From Margaritifera margaritifera (Eukaryota > Mollusca > Bivalvia > Unionida > Margaritiferidae), in assembly GCA_029931535.1 (NCBI GenBank), contig JAQPZY010001501.1, positions 2,957,001-3,021,000 of the forward strand: a DNA stretch of 64,000 nucleotides, read 5' to 3'. Below are positions 8,890-16,827 of the stretch, piece after piece. Within the stretch, counting starts at the first letter, position 1, and the number at the start of each line of letters is the position of its first letter. Both the position numbers and the translations under genes were made by a program. Under the pieces are notes generated by a model. It did no database searches, was not told the origin of the DNA, and saw nothing but the letters and a program-made list of their open reading frames with translations.

Positions 8890-9775
8890 ATGTCGGAGGA
8901 TACTTTACAAGAATACATTCGTGGTTTACCTTTGGAGTTGCGTGAACGCATTTACAAAGAGTTGGTTCAGATACAAGTGAAACGTAAAGAACAGTTACAT
9001 CCTTTACGACATACATGTTTTAACCATTGGTATCTGAATGTTATAAAAATACTGATTAGTACCAAGATATTCAAATGGTCAGACATTGATCAACGACTAC
9101 CTGCCTTTTGTAAGAGTTTGGAGGGCAGCACCTACAATGTGGCAGTGATCCATATAATTCGATGGAACGAAGTGAAGGAAACAACCAACAGAGAAGAATA
9201 CCAAAAAACTTTTACTAGAAGTGTCACCTCAAGACGAAACGTCTTTACGTCGACTGACGTGTAATACGGTTCTTCTCACTGATCATCTTAGATATCCTTT
9301 ACCCACCGATTCCATTTGGTTAAAGTGTGAGTATTTTGTCACCAAGAAGACTAGTTTAGAAGATCACATTCGTGACTTGCCTTCGAAGCTGCGAGTACGA
9401 ATTTACAAAGAGTTTGTCCAGATCCAAGTGAAACGCAAACTCAAAGTCATTCCTCGATTTTTAAACTATTGCTACTTCCACCGTATCAGAAGTCTGATTC
9501 TGGAGAGAAACTATCACCGCTATCGTGAAGAACACAAAAGAGAGTTACTTCTTTCCAAGTCAGAAACTTTACCAGAACACATTCGTGGTTTGCCTTTGAA
9601 GTTGCGAAAACGGATTTACCAAGAGTTTGTCCAGATCCAAGTGAAACGCAAACTCAAAGTCATTTCTCGATTTTTAAGGTATGCTTACTTCCAAACTGTC
9701 AGAAGAAAGATTCTGGAGAAAACCTTTCATTGTAGAATCCCGGGAATAGTCTATCACAAAAGAACCTGGATATAA
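8890..9775 (+). pseudogene. Protein with three F-box-like modules, frameshifted
   Basis: Three repeats carry the pattern (Y/H)IRGLPLELRERIYKEL followed by VQIQVKRK: near 8910 in the first frame, and near 9365 and 9580 in the second. The LPxxLRxxIYxE core resembles the start of an F-box (LPxELxxxI), which would link to SKP1/cullin ligases, but the similarity is short and a lineage-specific helix is equally possible. A run of six A at 9203-9208 marks the likely frame change: the first frame dies at 9264 and the second is open well upstream of there. If one gene, it would encode roughly 295 residues. The second and third repeats are more alike in both DNA and protein, so the latest duplication is recent. 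It starts just after the BIR gene stop. Confidence 0.5.
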
Positions 9776-9778
9776 AAA
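9771..9778 (+). promoter_or_regulatory. TATA box for the 9830 gene
   Basis: TATAAAAA lies 59 nt upstream of the ATG at 9830. A second TATAAAAG at 9816 is too close to that ATG and may drive a shorter transcript for the next gene. Confidence 0.5.
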
Positions 9779-9829
9779 CCCACCACCAAAGATACCCACC
9801 TTTGGAACCTCACCCTATAAAAGCTCACC

Positions 9830-10144
9830 ATGTCAGGACTGTGGTCTTCACTTGTGAAACGTATTCCGTGGAAGGAAGTCAACGATCGTGTTCAGACCTT
9901 AGAGGATTATAAAAGCTTGATACAAGAACTGTTTCCATTGAATTTTGGACACTATGTGGTGTGTGTCTTAGTGACTGCTTATCTTGGAATTCGCTTTCCA
10001 GGACATTCGTTGTGGAGTATTTTTGAGGACAAGTGTTTGCCTTGGATTATCTTGGAGGAACCGTGGTTGCTTTGGACTATTTTGAACAAAAAAACCCCAA
10101 AACAATATGACCATTCATGCATCACCCTTAGTAGAAGATTATAA
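9830..10144 (+). CDS. Unknown small protein with a hydrophobic segment
   Basis: A frame of 104 residues with a good ATG context (ACCATGT). A stretch around residues 38-55 (LNFGHYVVCVLVTAYLGI) could be one membrane helix, followed by a Trp-rich region. No family is recognised. It overlaps the start of the next frame by 38 nt, and an A7 run near 10088 just before its end leaves open a frameshift that altered its C-terminus. Confidence 0.5.
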   Translation: MSGLWSSLVKRIPWKEVNDRVQTLEDYKSLIQELFPLNFGHYVVCVLVTAYLGIRFPGHSLWSIFEDKCLPWIILEEPWLLWTILNKKTPKQYDHSCITLSRRL

Positions 10145-10409
10145 AGACTTTATTTTATCAGTGCACGAAAGAAAAATTGTACTCAAAGTGTTGAGAGTGG
10201 TGATGAAAACAAGTGAGGTACCTCCGTGTGAAGAAGACATTCGTCACACTTTATCTGTCTATAAAACATTTCAAGAAGTGTGTTTTGCTAGTGAGTTACA
10301 CCAACAACTTTTCAATTGGAAAGATGTACGTCACTGGAGAGACCTTGGTTTCAATGTTTGGCTACAAGAAGTGGGCCAGTTTGCCAAAGATTTGGCATGT
10401 CAGTACTAA
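10107..10409 (+). CDS. Unknown small helical protein
   Basis: A frame of 100 residues from an ATG at 10107, rich in charged and aliphatic residues (EDYKDFILSVHERKIVLKVLRVVM) and probably helical. There is no recognised domain. It overlaps the following membrane-protein frame by about 85 nt, which is long for this element. A frameshift near 10400 that split one longer gene is a reasonable alternative. Confidence 0.45.
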   Translation: MTIHASPLVEDYKDFILSVHERKIVLKVLRVVMKTSEVPPCEEDIRHTLSVYKTFQEVCFASELHQQLFNWKDVRHWRDLGFNVWLQEVGQFAKDLACQY

Positions 10410-10752
10410 GAGTCCAAAAGTGAAATGGGAACCCAAATGGGAACCCCTGAAAGAAGAAGAAGAAGAACCTGACGCAGCAAAGAAAGATGACCACACCGTT
10501 GTCCAAATTCAACCACCCCCTGAGGAACACAACTCTTCTTTAGCGCCGTCAGAGACATTTCATTCTTCTACCAAAACAAAGACGACCAGAAGAATGTCAC
10601 CCCCAGTGCCTAGACCTTTCATTCCTAGGACAGTGTTTTGTTCTTGTTGTACATTGCCTTGTTTATACAACACTTTAAATGTTTTAGTGGTAGCCTTAGT
10701 CTTGTACGTGATCATTTTACTTTGCTATTTTATCACTCGTTCGATTTCATGA
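10324..10752 (+). CDS. Proline-rich tail-anchored membrane protein
   Basis: From the ATG at 10324 the frame gives about 142 residues: a short N-terminus, a KWEPKWEP direct repeat, an acidic EEEEEP stretch, proline-rich segments (QPPPEE, PPVPRPF), a Cys-rich patch (CSCCTLPC) and a C-terminal hydrophobic helix (LNVLVVALVLYVIILLCYF) with only a few residues after it. This is the layout of a tail-anchored or C-terminal single-pass protein facing the cytosol. Small membrane proteins are common in Polintons but no family is recognised. The Cys patch next to the helix could be acylated. The start is uncertain because the frame overlaps the preceding gene. Confidence 0.55.
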   Translation: MYVTGETLVSMFGYKKWASLPKIWHVSTKSPKVKWEPKWEPLKEEEEEPDAAKKDDHTVVQIQPPPEEHNSSLAPSETFHSSTKTKTTRRMSPPVPRPFIPRTVFCSCCTLPCLYNTLNVLVVALVLYVIILLCYFITRSIS

Positions 10753-10825
10753 CTTGTAAATATGTTTTGTTGTGTTGTTTTTTTTTTACAAAAAAAAAAT
10801 AAAAAAATAAACGTGTATGAAAACG

Positions 10826-10833
10826 TATAAAAT
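10826..10833 (+). promoter_or_regulatory. TATA box of the packaging ATPase gene
   Basis: TATAAAAT lies 54 nt before the ATG at 10880. Transcription would start about 30 nt downstream, which supports the 10880 start over the upstream ATG at 10817. Confidence 0.6.
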
Positions 10834-10879
10834 GTCTTGGGTCTTTTGTCTTCGTCTCAAAAATCTTCTTACCTCAGTC

Positions 10880-11599
10880 ATGGCTACATCTTCTTCTACC
10901 TCGTCTACCTCTTCTGCTTCTGTAGTCAAAGTGATTGACGAAAAGTTAGATCGTTCCAGTTGGGACGCTTTGTATCTGCGCCATCCTTTTAACATGTTGA
11001 TTGCTGGACCTAGTGGTTCAGGCAAAACGGAATTTGTCAAACGTTTGATCGAACACAAATCTCATTTGTTCGATCGTCCACCTCAACGCATCGTGTGGTG
11101 TTACAAAGAGTGGCAAAAGTCTTACACACTACTCCAAGAAAGTCAAGGAGAATCCATTTCATTTGTAGAAGGCATCCCTCGCGAAGACGATGGGATCGTG
11201 TCTGACGTGAGTCAGACACATCTGGTCATCTTCGACGACATGTTAGGAGAAGACGAAGAAGAAATTAAAGGACACCATCGTAATGCTAGTATTGTATATA
11301 TTACTCAAAATTTATTTCAACAAAGTAAAGCCCATCGGACCATCAGTCTTAACGCTCATTACGTGGTCTTGTTTAAAAGCCCCAGAGACAAATCTCAAGT
11401 GCAAGTGTTAGCCAAACAGTTCGGTGCTCCTTGGTTAAATTATGCGTACGACGATGCCATTCAAACCCCTCACGAGTATTTACTCATCGACTTAAAACCC
11501 ACCACTCCTGACTATTTGAGATTTCGTGCCCAATTGTTTCACCCTTGGGGTCAAGAAGGAGGCCCTGTCATTTACACGTCCCCTTCAGCCACTCTCTGA
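10880..11599 (+). CDS. FtsK/HerA-type genome-packaging ATPase
   Basis: A 239-residue P-loop ATPase. The Walker A motif is GPSGSGKT at about residues 44-51, the Walker B is HLVIFDDML near 118-126, and a polar YITQNLF follows as the expected Gln/Asn sensor. This matches the A32-like ATPases of Polintons, adintoviruses and other double jelly-roll viruses, which drive DNA into the capsid. The length is typical and the frame is unbroken. The Ser/Thr-rich N-terminus starts at MATSSS, chosen because the TATA box at 10826 places the transcript start after the upstream ATG. Confidence 0.92.
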   Translation: MATSSSTSSTSSASVVKVIDEKLDRSSWDALYLRHPFNMLIAGPSGSGKTEFVKRLIEHKSHLFDRPPQRIVWCYKEWQKSYTLLQESQGESISFVEGIPREDDGIVSDVSQTHLVIFDDMLGEDEEEIKGHHRNASIVYITQNLFQQSKAHRTISLNAHYVVLFKSPRDKSQVQVLAKQFGAPWLNYAYDDAIQTPHEYLLIDLKPTTPDYLRFRAQLFHPWGQEGGPVIYTSPSATL

Positions 11600-11614
11600 A
11601 GAAGAAAAAAAAAC

Positions 11615-11622
11615 TATAAAAA
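11615..11622 (+). promoter_or_regulatory. TATA box of the first basic core-protein gene
   Basis: TATAAAAA lies 45 nt before the ATG at 11660, with an initiator-like TCTCACACTC between them. Confidence 0.6.
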
Positions 11623-11659
11623 CAGTCACTACGTCATTTCTGTCTCACACTCTTTCAAG

Positions 11660-12520
11660 ATGACTTCCTTTCAATCTCATCCTTCGGCTAAATTGATTCG
11701 TGCCATGTATGGCATCGGTCGCGAAATAAATGCACAAGTCCGTGCCCATTTGTTAGAAGTTAGTCTTAAAGAAGTGTTACGATGGTTTACTTTGACGGCA
11801 CGTCAATTACTGCAAGGTATCATTCACATTCCTCATCAAACTCAACGTTTTTTTCAAAAACATAAAGGGGCATTGTCACAACTAGCTGATCCTAGAATCG
11901 ATTCACGGACTAAAAAACAAATCATTTTAACTCCTGGTGGAAGCGGTTCTTTAGGAGGGGTCATGATTCGTTCCCTTTTGAAATGGGATCCTAATACCCA
12001 AGCCAAAAAACCCAAAACACCCAAAAAAGAAGAAAAGTCCCAAAAAGAAGAAGGCCACACAAAAAAAAGTCCTAAAAAGAAGAAAGCCCCAAAGAAAAGT
12101 TCTGCCCAGAAGAAGAAAACAACACCCACTGCCACTACCACTGCCACCAGCCGCAAGAGAGGTACTGCGGCCAGGACGCAAACGTATACCCGCAAAACAC
12201 CACCACCATTACCATCACCCCCAGCAGTGACGAGGTCTCCTCTGGCGTCCACATCATCTTCATCTTTGTCTTCTTCTTCTTCACCACCCTTCACGATGAT
12301 GCCTGCCAAACCGGACTTAAGACAAGTGTTTCCTAATTTGATGCAAAAATGGAAACTTATTTTGAAAGTCACCACGTCGGGACCCTCGACTTCGGCTGAT
12401 TTAGCCATGGCAGCAGCTGCCAACAAAGTACCGTCCCCTAAAACCAAAGTCCAAGAAAGAACCGGCATCTTACAAAGTTTAGTGGATTTATCCGAAGAAG
12501 AATTGAATTTAGTCCCTTGA
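11660..12520 (+). CDS. Basic DNA-condensing core protein, long form
   Basis: A 286-residue protein. The N-terminal 110 residues are helical and end in KHKGALSQLADPRIDSRTKK plus a GG...SLGG tail. It then becomes a Lys/Pro/Ala-rich histone-H1-like region (KKPKTPKK, KKSPKKKKAPKK) and a Ser/Pro-rich stretch, and finishes with a leucine-containing segment (ILQSLVDLSEEELNL). The KH-x-LxxLA-x-KK-GG block is shared with the next gene and is the motif found in Polinton proteins compared with adenovirus core protein pX. It probably binds packaged DNA. The frame is intact. Confidence 0.6.
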   Translation: MTSFQSHPSAKLIRAMYGIGREINAQVRAHLLEVSLKEVLRWFTLTARQLLQGIIHIPHQTQRFFQKHKGALSQLADPRIDSRTKKQIILTPGGSGSLGGVMIRSLLKWDPNTQAKKPKTPKKEEKSQKEEGHTKKSPKKKKAPKKSSAQKKKTTPTATTTATSRKRGTAARTQTYTRKTPPPLPSPPAVTRSPLASTSSSSLSSSSSPPFTMMPAKPDLRQVFPNLMQKWKLILKVTTSGPSTSADLAMAAAANKVPSPKTKVQERTGILQSLVDLSEEELNLVP

Positions 12521-12654
12521 AAACACCTCAACGTCGAGTGAGACCTGTCGTGAAGATGGTACGCTGTGCAGACAATCAGTGGAGACGTGTTCCAGTATAA
12601 AATAGAAGGGTACCCTGCCAGAGACTTCAGACTTGTTTCTACCCACTAAAAAAG
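12521..12654 (+). promoter_or_regulatory. Intergenic promoter with TATA
   Basis: TATAAAAT at 12596-12603 lies 52 nt before the ATG at 12655, a spacing similar to the ATPase and upstream core-protein promoters. Confidence 0.55.
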
Positions 12655-13095
12655 ATGACTCCCAAACGTGCACACCACCACCACCAAAAAAAGAAGAAAA
12701 GTAAAATAGGACGACTTCCACCTCGTCTGGCGAAACATTGGGACGTCTTGTCTGTCCTAACCAAATCCAATCCTCCCATGCGAAAACAACTCATTCAAAC
12801 AGCCCCTAAAGAAATCATCGATACCGTGTGTGAATGTTGTTTGAACGTTTTGAAAGGAACGGTACCTTTGTCCAAGATACAGAAACAAAAATTAGGCAAA
12901 CATCGGAACGTTCTTCGTCAAATGGTGAAAAAGAAAATACCTCTTCAACAAAAGAAAAAAATGTTGGTGCAACGAGGAGGATTTCTACCTATGCTGTTAG
13001 GACCGTTGTTAAAAATAGCGGGTCCTTTTGTTAGGAACGATTGCTGGACCCCTTTTAGGAGGTGTCATGCGATAACAAAAAAAAAAAGAAGATAA
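12655..13095 (+). CDS. pX-like core protein, short form, with C-terminal frameshift
   Basis: The product starts with a His/Lys-rich basic tail and carries the conserved block KHRNVLRQMVKKKIPLQQKK followed by RGGFLPMLLGPLLKIAG. This is one of the most recognisable Polinton structural motifs, compared in the literature with adenovirus pX. After that the Gly/Leu-rich tail breaks: an extra base near 13030 moves it into a frame ending at 13095. The other frame would continue the Gly/Leu pattern and stop at 13073-13075. The loss affects only the last 15 or so residues. Confidence 0.7.
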   Translation: MTPKRAHHHHQKKKKSKIGRLPPRLAKHWDVLSVLTKSNPPMRKQLIQTAPKEIIDTVCECCLNVLKGTVPLSKIQKQKLGKHRNVLRQMVKKKIPLQQKKKMLVQRGGFLPMLLGPLLKIAGPFVRNDCWTPFRRCHAITKKKRR

Positions 13096-13171
13096 AAAGG
13101 ACCACCCTTCTCTGAAAAGACCACACATTTTTTGTACCTTTGGATGAAATGGAAGGACGAAACTGACTTTA

Positions 13172-13789
13172 GTGCCTTACAAACGATGGATGGAATTTCA
13201 TCGTTGGAACGAACAACGGATACCTCATTTACCACCCAATCCTAATCTCAACGAGATGTCAAAGGTGCAACAAGAATTACAAACCCTGATGGAACGAAGT
13301 GATTTGTCAGAAACAGAAAAATCGCAACGGTACGGTCAACTTTTACAACGTCTGCAACTCTTTCACCAAAAAGCTGTCGACGAAACAGCTGCACCCATTC
13401 TGAGAGATTTTAAGACGATCATGAAAAGCGAACCTAAAGTGACCACCACCACTAAAACAGACACCGTCACGGGGACGACAGAAGACGACGAGACTCGAGA
13501 AGTGTTTCAAACTCCGTCTGCTGGTATCTCTAGTAAAATTGCCGCGTCCTTGTTGACACCCTCGCCTACCCCTCATCGAGAAAAAATGAAAGATTGGGTT
13601 CATAAGAAGATGTCCACTCCTTCTTCAGCAGAAGAAAAAAAGAAAGACAGCAAGACTGAAGTGAAAAAAGAGACCACCAAGAAGAAACCTGCCATCACCA
13701 CTCCTGTGGCTCGCAGAACGCGTCAAGCCACTTCGTCCAAACCTCACGACACTCAAAGTAGTAGCATCGAACAGTGGGTGACTTATTGA
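13172..13789 (+). CDS. Conserved Polinton pre-integrase protein (possible start-codon loss)
   Basis: The protein shows the pattern KRWMEFHRW...LPPNPNL...LMERSDLSETEKSQRYGQLL, familiar from a Polinton gene that lies next to the integrase or capsid genes and whose role is unknown. The first 85 residues look helical and the rest is Lys/Thr/Ser-rich and low complexity. The family-like N-terminus begins at a GTG (13172). There is no ATG upstream in frame before the TGA at 13145, and the first ATG is at 13190. Either the ATG mutated to GTG or translation starts at 13190. The stop lies 7 nt before the integrase ATG. Confidence 0.6.
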   Translation: MPYKRWMEFHRWNEQRIPHLPPNPNLNEMSKVQQELQTLMERSDLSETEKSQRYGQLLQRLQLFHQKAVDETAAPILRDFKTIMKSEPKVTTTTKTDTVTGTTEDDETREVFQTPSAGISSKIAASLLTPSPTPHREKMKDWVHKKMSTPSSAEEKKKDSKTEVKKETTKKKPAITTPVARRTRQATSSKPHDTQSSSIEQWVTY

Positions 13790-13795
13790 TCAATC

Positions 13796-14908
13796 ATGGA
13801 GAAACTTTTAGCGACCATTTACTACAATCATGGCCATGCTGCTGGTTACGGAGGAGTTCAAAAATTATATCGAGCTGCCAAAAGTAAATTGAAAAGTGTA
13901 CGTTTACCCGAAGTACGACGATGGTTACAAGAACAATCGACGTACACGTTATACAAACCCATTCGACGTAAATTTTCTAGAAGTTCAACCCAAGTGGAAG
14001 GCATCGATCATCAATGGCAAGCCGATTTAGCCGACGTCTCTCATTTGGCCACCTATAATCGTGGTCACAAATATTTGTTTTGTGTCATCGACGTGTTTTC
14101 CAAATTTGCTTGGGTCGTGTCTTTGACCTCTAAAAGCAGTACCGAATTGGTACGTGCCTTAAAATTGGTCTTGAAACAAAGTGGTCGTCACCCTTTACGA
14201 TGGCAAACTGACAAAGGCACCGAATTTCTAAACCAAGCTTTTCAAAAAGAATTGAAACAAAGACAGATTCATTTTTTTACTACCGAAAATCCTGAAACCA
14301 AAGCCAGTATCGTGGAACGTTTTCAAAGAACTTTGAAAGAACGCATGTGGAAATATTTTACACATCAACATACTCTCAAGTACATCGACGTGTTACCTCG
14401 TTTGGTCAAAGCGTACAATCAATCGTACCATCGTAGCATAGGATGTGCCCCCGAAGAGGTCAGCCCTGAGAACGAAGTGACCGTGTTTGATAAATTGTTT
14501 GGTACCCCTAAATGGAGACCTCAGAAGAAACCCTTAGAGTTAAAGACGGGAGATTGGGTTCGCATCGGAAAAACCAAACGCACTTTTGACAAAGGTTATT
14601 TACCCAACTGGACCACCGAATTGTTTCGTGTCACTACCCCCGTGCGTGGACGCCATCCTCCCGTCTATAAATTGGAAGACATGCACGGTGAAGTGCTCAA
14701 AGGAACATTTTACTTGCCTGAGTTACAACGAGTGACCAAAAACGAAGACGCCTTGTACGACATCGAAAGCATTCGCGAACAAAGAACACGCAAAGTAGGC
14801 AAACATCGAGTAGAAGAAGTCAAAGTACGTTGGAAAGGATATCCTCCTAGTTTTGATTCTTGGATTGCTGCTTCTCAAGTCGTCGACTATAAAAAGAAAA
14901 AGAAGTAA
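13796..14908 (+). CDS. Chromodomain integrase (retrovirus-like, DDE)
   Basis: A 370-residue unbroken frame. The catalytic core has Asp in WQADLADVS (about residue 77), Asp in WQTDKGTEF (about 141) and Glu in SIVERFQRTLKERM (about 176), with 34 residues between the last two. An SH3-like region (LELKTGDWVRIGK) follows. The C-terminus is a chromodomain (YDIESIRE...VKVRWKGYPPSFDSWI), which binds methylated histone tails and can guide insertion into chromatin. Polinton integrases insert the linear DNA and leave 6-bp duplications, as seen at the ends here. All three catalytic residues are present. Confidence 0.95.
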   Translation: MEKLLATIYYNHGHAAGYGGVQKLYRAAKSKLKSVRLPEVRRWLQEQSTYTLYKPIRRKFSRSSTQVEGIDHQWQADLADVSHLATYNRGHKYLFCVIDVFSKFAWVVSLTSKSSTELVRALKLVLKQSGRHPLRWQTDKGTEFLNQAFQKELKQRQIHFFTTENPETKASIVERFQRTLKERMWKYFTHQHTLKYIDVLPRLVKAYNQSYHRSIGCAPEEVSPENEVTVFDKLFGTPKWRPQKKPLELKTGDWVRIGKTKRTFDKGYLPNWTTELFRVTTPVRGRHPPVYKLEDMHGEVLKGTFYLPELQRVTKNEDALYDIESIREQRTRKVGKHRVEEVKVRWKGYPPSFDSWIAASQVVDYKKKKK

Positions 14909-14917
14909 CCCAACAAC

Positions 14918-15376
14918 ATGCCATTTAACACAGCAACCACGACTTCAACGACTCCTTCGCAGAGTTCTTCTCTTCAAGAATTACAAAAACAACCGCTTTG
15001 GGTGTGGTGCGGAGAACGTGTGCCTAAAAATCAAATCGTCTTTTTCTGCCAAATTTTCGTAGTGTATTGTGTCATCGGAGCAGCTATTGCCAATTTGAGT
15101 TTGCAACAAGGGGACAAACAATTGTGGACCATTTTACTCAGCAGTTGCATCGGTTATCTTTTACCCAGTCCCTCTTTGAAATTTACGACGACAACGGACA
15201 ACAGCAGCCACAACAACAGCAGCCAACACCACGGTAGTAGTACGACCAACGCCAGTCCACCACCACCACCTTCTTCCAGTCACCACAATAGCAGTCCTCT
15301 TTTAGAACCCTTTGAACATCCATTGAAATCGAGTGGTGACTCCTTGGACGCCAAAACCACTTTGGACCTACTATGA
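14918..15376 (+). CDS. Two-helix membrane protein
   Basis: A protein of 152 residues with two hydrophobic helices: about residues 41-61 (QIVFFCQIFVVYCVIGAAIA) and about 70-84 (LWTILLSSCIGYLLPSP). A disordered Ser/Pro/His/Asn-rich tail follows. The LLSSCxGYLLPxPxLK signature is common to a small Polinton protein of unknown role found next to the capsid genes, perhaps in membrane penetration or assembly. Its TGA overlaps the ATG of the minor capsid gene by four bases (ATGA). Confidence 0.7.
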   Translation: MPFNTATTTSTTPSQSSSLQELQKQPLWVWCGERVPKNQIVFFCQIFVVYCVIGAAIANLSLQQGDKQLWTILLSSCIGYLLPSPSLKFTTTTDNSSHNNSSQHHGSSTTNASPPPPPSSSHHNSSPLLEPFEHPLKSSGDSLDAKTTLDLL

Positions 15377-16343
15377 ATGACCAATTTTATGTGACGTTAC
15401 CCAGTGACAGTTCCATGGATGTGTTTCCCAACAACAAATTATGTTGTTTCACGGCCAAATTACCTCAGGCTATCCAATTGGATCACGACGCTCATTGGGA
15501 AGTGGCTTTGGTAGAAATCATTCATCCTACGCAAATCAAGAATGTGTCTGGAAATCAAACCATTTTTGACGTATCAATCTATAACGAAAAAGTGCAAAAA
15601 GAGTTGGATGCCAATGATCCTGAAATTGGGAAAAAAATAGGTATAACAACACCAAAGGACAGTCCTCCCTACCCGACCTATCGCATGAGAATTACTGAAG
15701 GGTATTATTTTAGTGATCAACATTTGGTGGAGACGATTGCGGCCGTCTTCGAAGCACAATTTGTCAAAGTCTTGGAAAAAAACCAAAAATGGGTAGAGAT
15801 CAAATACCATCCTGTGGCACGCCGTTTCGTCTTGCAATTTTTGAAAGTGTATGGGGGGAAGCCATTCGACGAAAAGGTGGACAAAGAAAACTTTCAGGTT
15901 CACGACAGAAAATTCATGACCATCGCTTTTTCTGCTGGGGTGAAAATAAAAGCTATCATGAGGGTAAGGATCGAACAATCCACACCAACACAGATTTCGG
16001 AGAGGCTTTTCGCACCCCTATCGAATTGAACGTTGGACTGAATTTAATGTTTGTGTACTCCGATGTGGTGGAGTACAACGTGGTGGGCCACACAGCTGCT
16101 CCCTTACTGAGAGTCATTCCTTTCAAAGTGGATACTGCTGCTGGTGCGTACGAAGAAGGTGGAAACACGTTTCACGTTCACCGTGAATTTGTACATCCAC
16201 ATTATCTTTCAGTCAGTAAATCGTATTTTGACAGTGTCAACATTAGTATCAAAGGAGATTTAGGACAAAGTGTGCCATTCATTGACAAAGGAAAAGTCAC
16301 GGTAAAACTACATTTTCGAAAAAGGTTCTCTAACGAATTGTAA
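15373..16343 (+). pseudogene. Penton-like minor capsid protein, frameshifted
   Basis: The first frame begins NDQFYVTLPSDSSMDVFPNN and contains WEVALVEIIHP and a YYFSDQHLVE segment, the usual start of the Polinton penton-like single jelly-roll protein that occupies capsid vertices. It stops at 16029. The C-terminal half (ELNVGLNLMFVYSDVVEY, then APLLRVIPF) lies in a different frame that is open from 15789 to 16343. The change of frame falls between about 15930 and 15990, where an A-rich GGGGTGAAAATAAAA occurs. The total would be around 320 residues, normal for the family. A sequencing indel or a real inactivating mutation are both possible. Confidence 0.8.
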
Positions 16344-16361
16344 CTGACCCAAACAAAAAAA

Positions 16362-16820
16362 ATGTATCCAGTGTACCGAGGAGCGGCTCGACAACGAGGA
16401 CATGGTTTAGGAGATATATTAAGATCGGCTTTTCAAACGGTAGCTCCTATTTTGAAACCGATGGTGAGTCGAGGATTTCAGGCCTTAAAAGATGCCGCTT
16501 TGAAGCAAGGAAAAGAATTTTTGCAAAATGTCCTCATTGACAAACAAAATCCTAAAGAAGCCTTTATGAGAGCAGGCAAAAATGTGTTGTTAAACACTGG
16601 CAAAGATCTTTTGGGTCTCCGAGAAAATCCTGTAAATTCGCTTCACGCTTCAGGCTCTGGCATTACTTCTTCATCCACTTCACAGCAAGGACAAGGTAGA
16701 AAGAGACGACGATATCGAAATCCCTTCAAAGCTCATAAAACACACGGTGGTGTTTCAAAAAAGAATAAGAAAAGAAGAAGAACCGTCAGAGAATTAGACG
16801 TGTTTGATTATTATCTGTGA
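16362..16820 (+). CDS. Adenovirus pVI-like minor capsid/maturation protein
   Basis: A 152-residue protein starting MYPVYRGAARQRGHGLGDIL, with an amphipathic helix (RSAFQTVAPILKPMVSRGFQ) near residues 22-41, then a second helix, a Gly/Ser linker and a strongly basic C-terminus (GRKRRRYRNPF, KKNKKRRR). Adenovirus pVI has an N-terminal amphipathic helix that disrupts membranes and a C-terminal protease cofactor peptide. The order (minor capsid, pVI-like, major capsid) fits Polintons. The frame is intact. Confidence 0.75.
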   Translation: MYPVYRGAARQRGHGLGDILRSAFQTVAPILKPMVSRGFQALKDAALKQGKEFLQNVLIDKQNPKEAFMRAGKNVLLNTGKDLLGLRENPVNSLHASGSGITSSSTSQQGQGRKRRRYRNPFKAHKTHGGVSKKNKKRRRTVRELDVFDYYL

Positions 16821-16827
16821 AAAAAAA

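Noticed and set aside
9816..9823. TATA box at 9816 as promoter of the 9830 gene
   Set aside because: It is only 14 nt before the ATG, so transcription would begin after the start codon; the box at 9771 fits better.
11854..12531. 225-codon minus-strand frame opposite the H1-like core protein
   Set aside because: It is the antisense shadow of the Lys/Pro/Ala-rich gene; it has no motif of its own and the plus frame matches a known Polinton layout.
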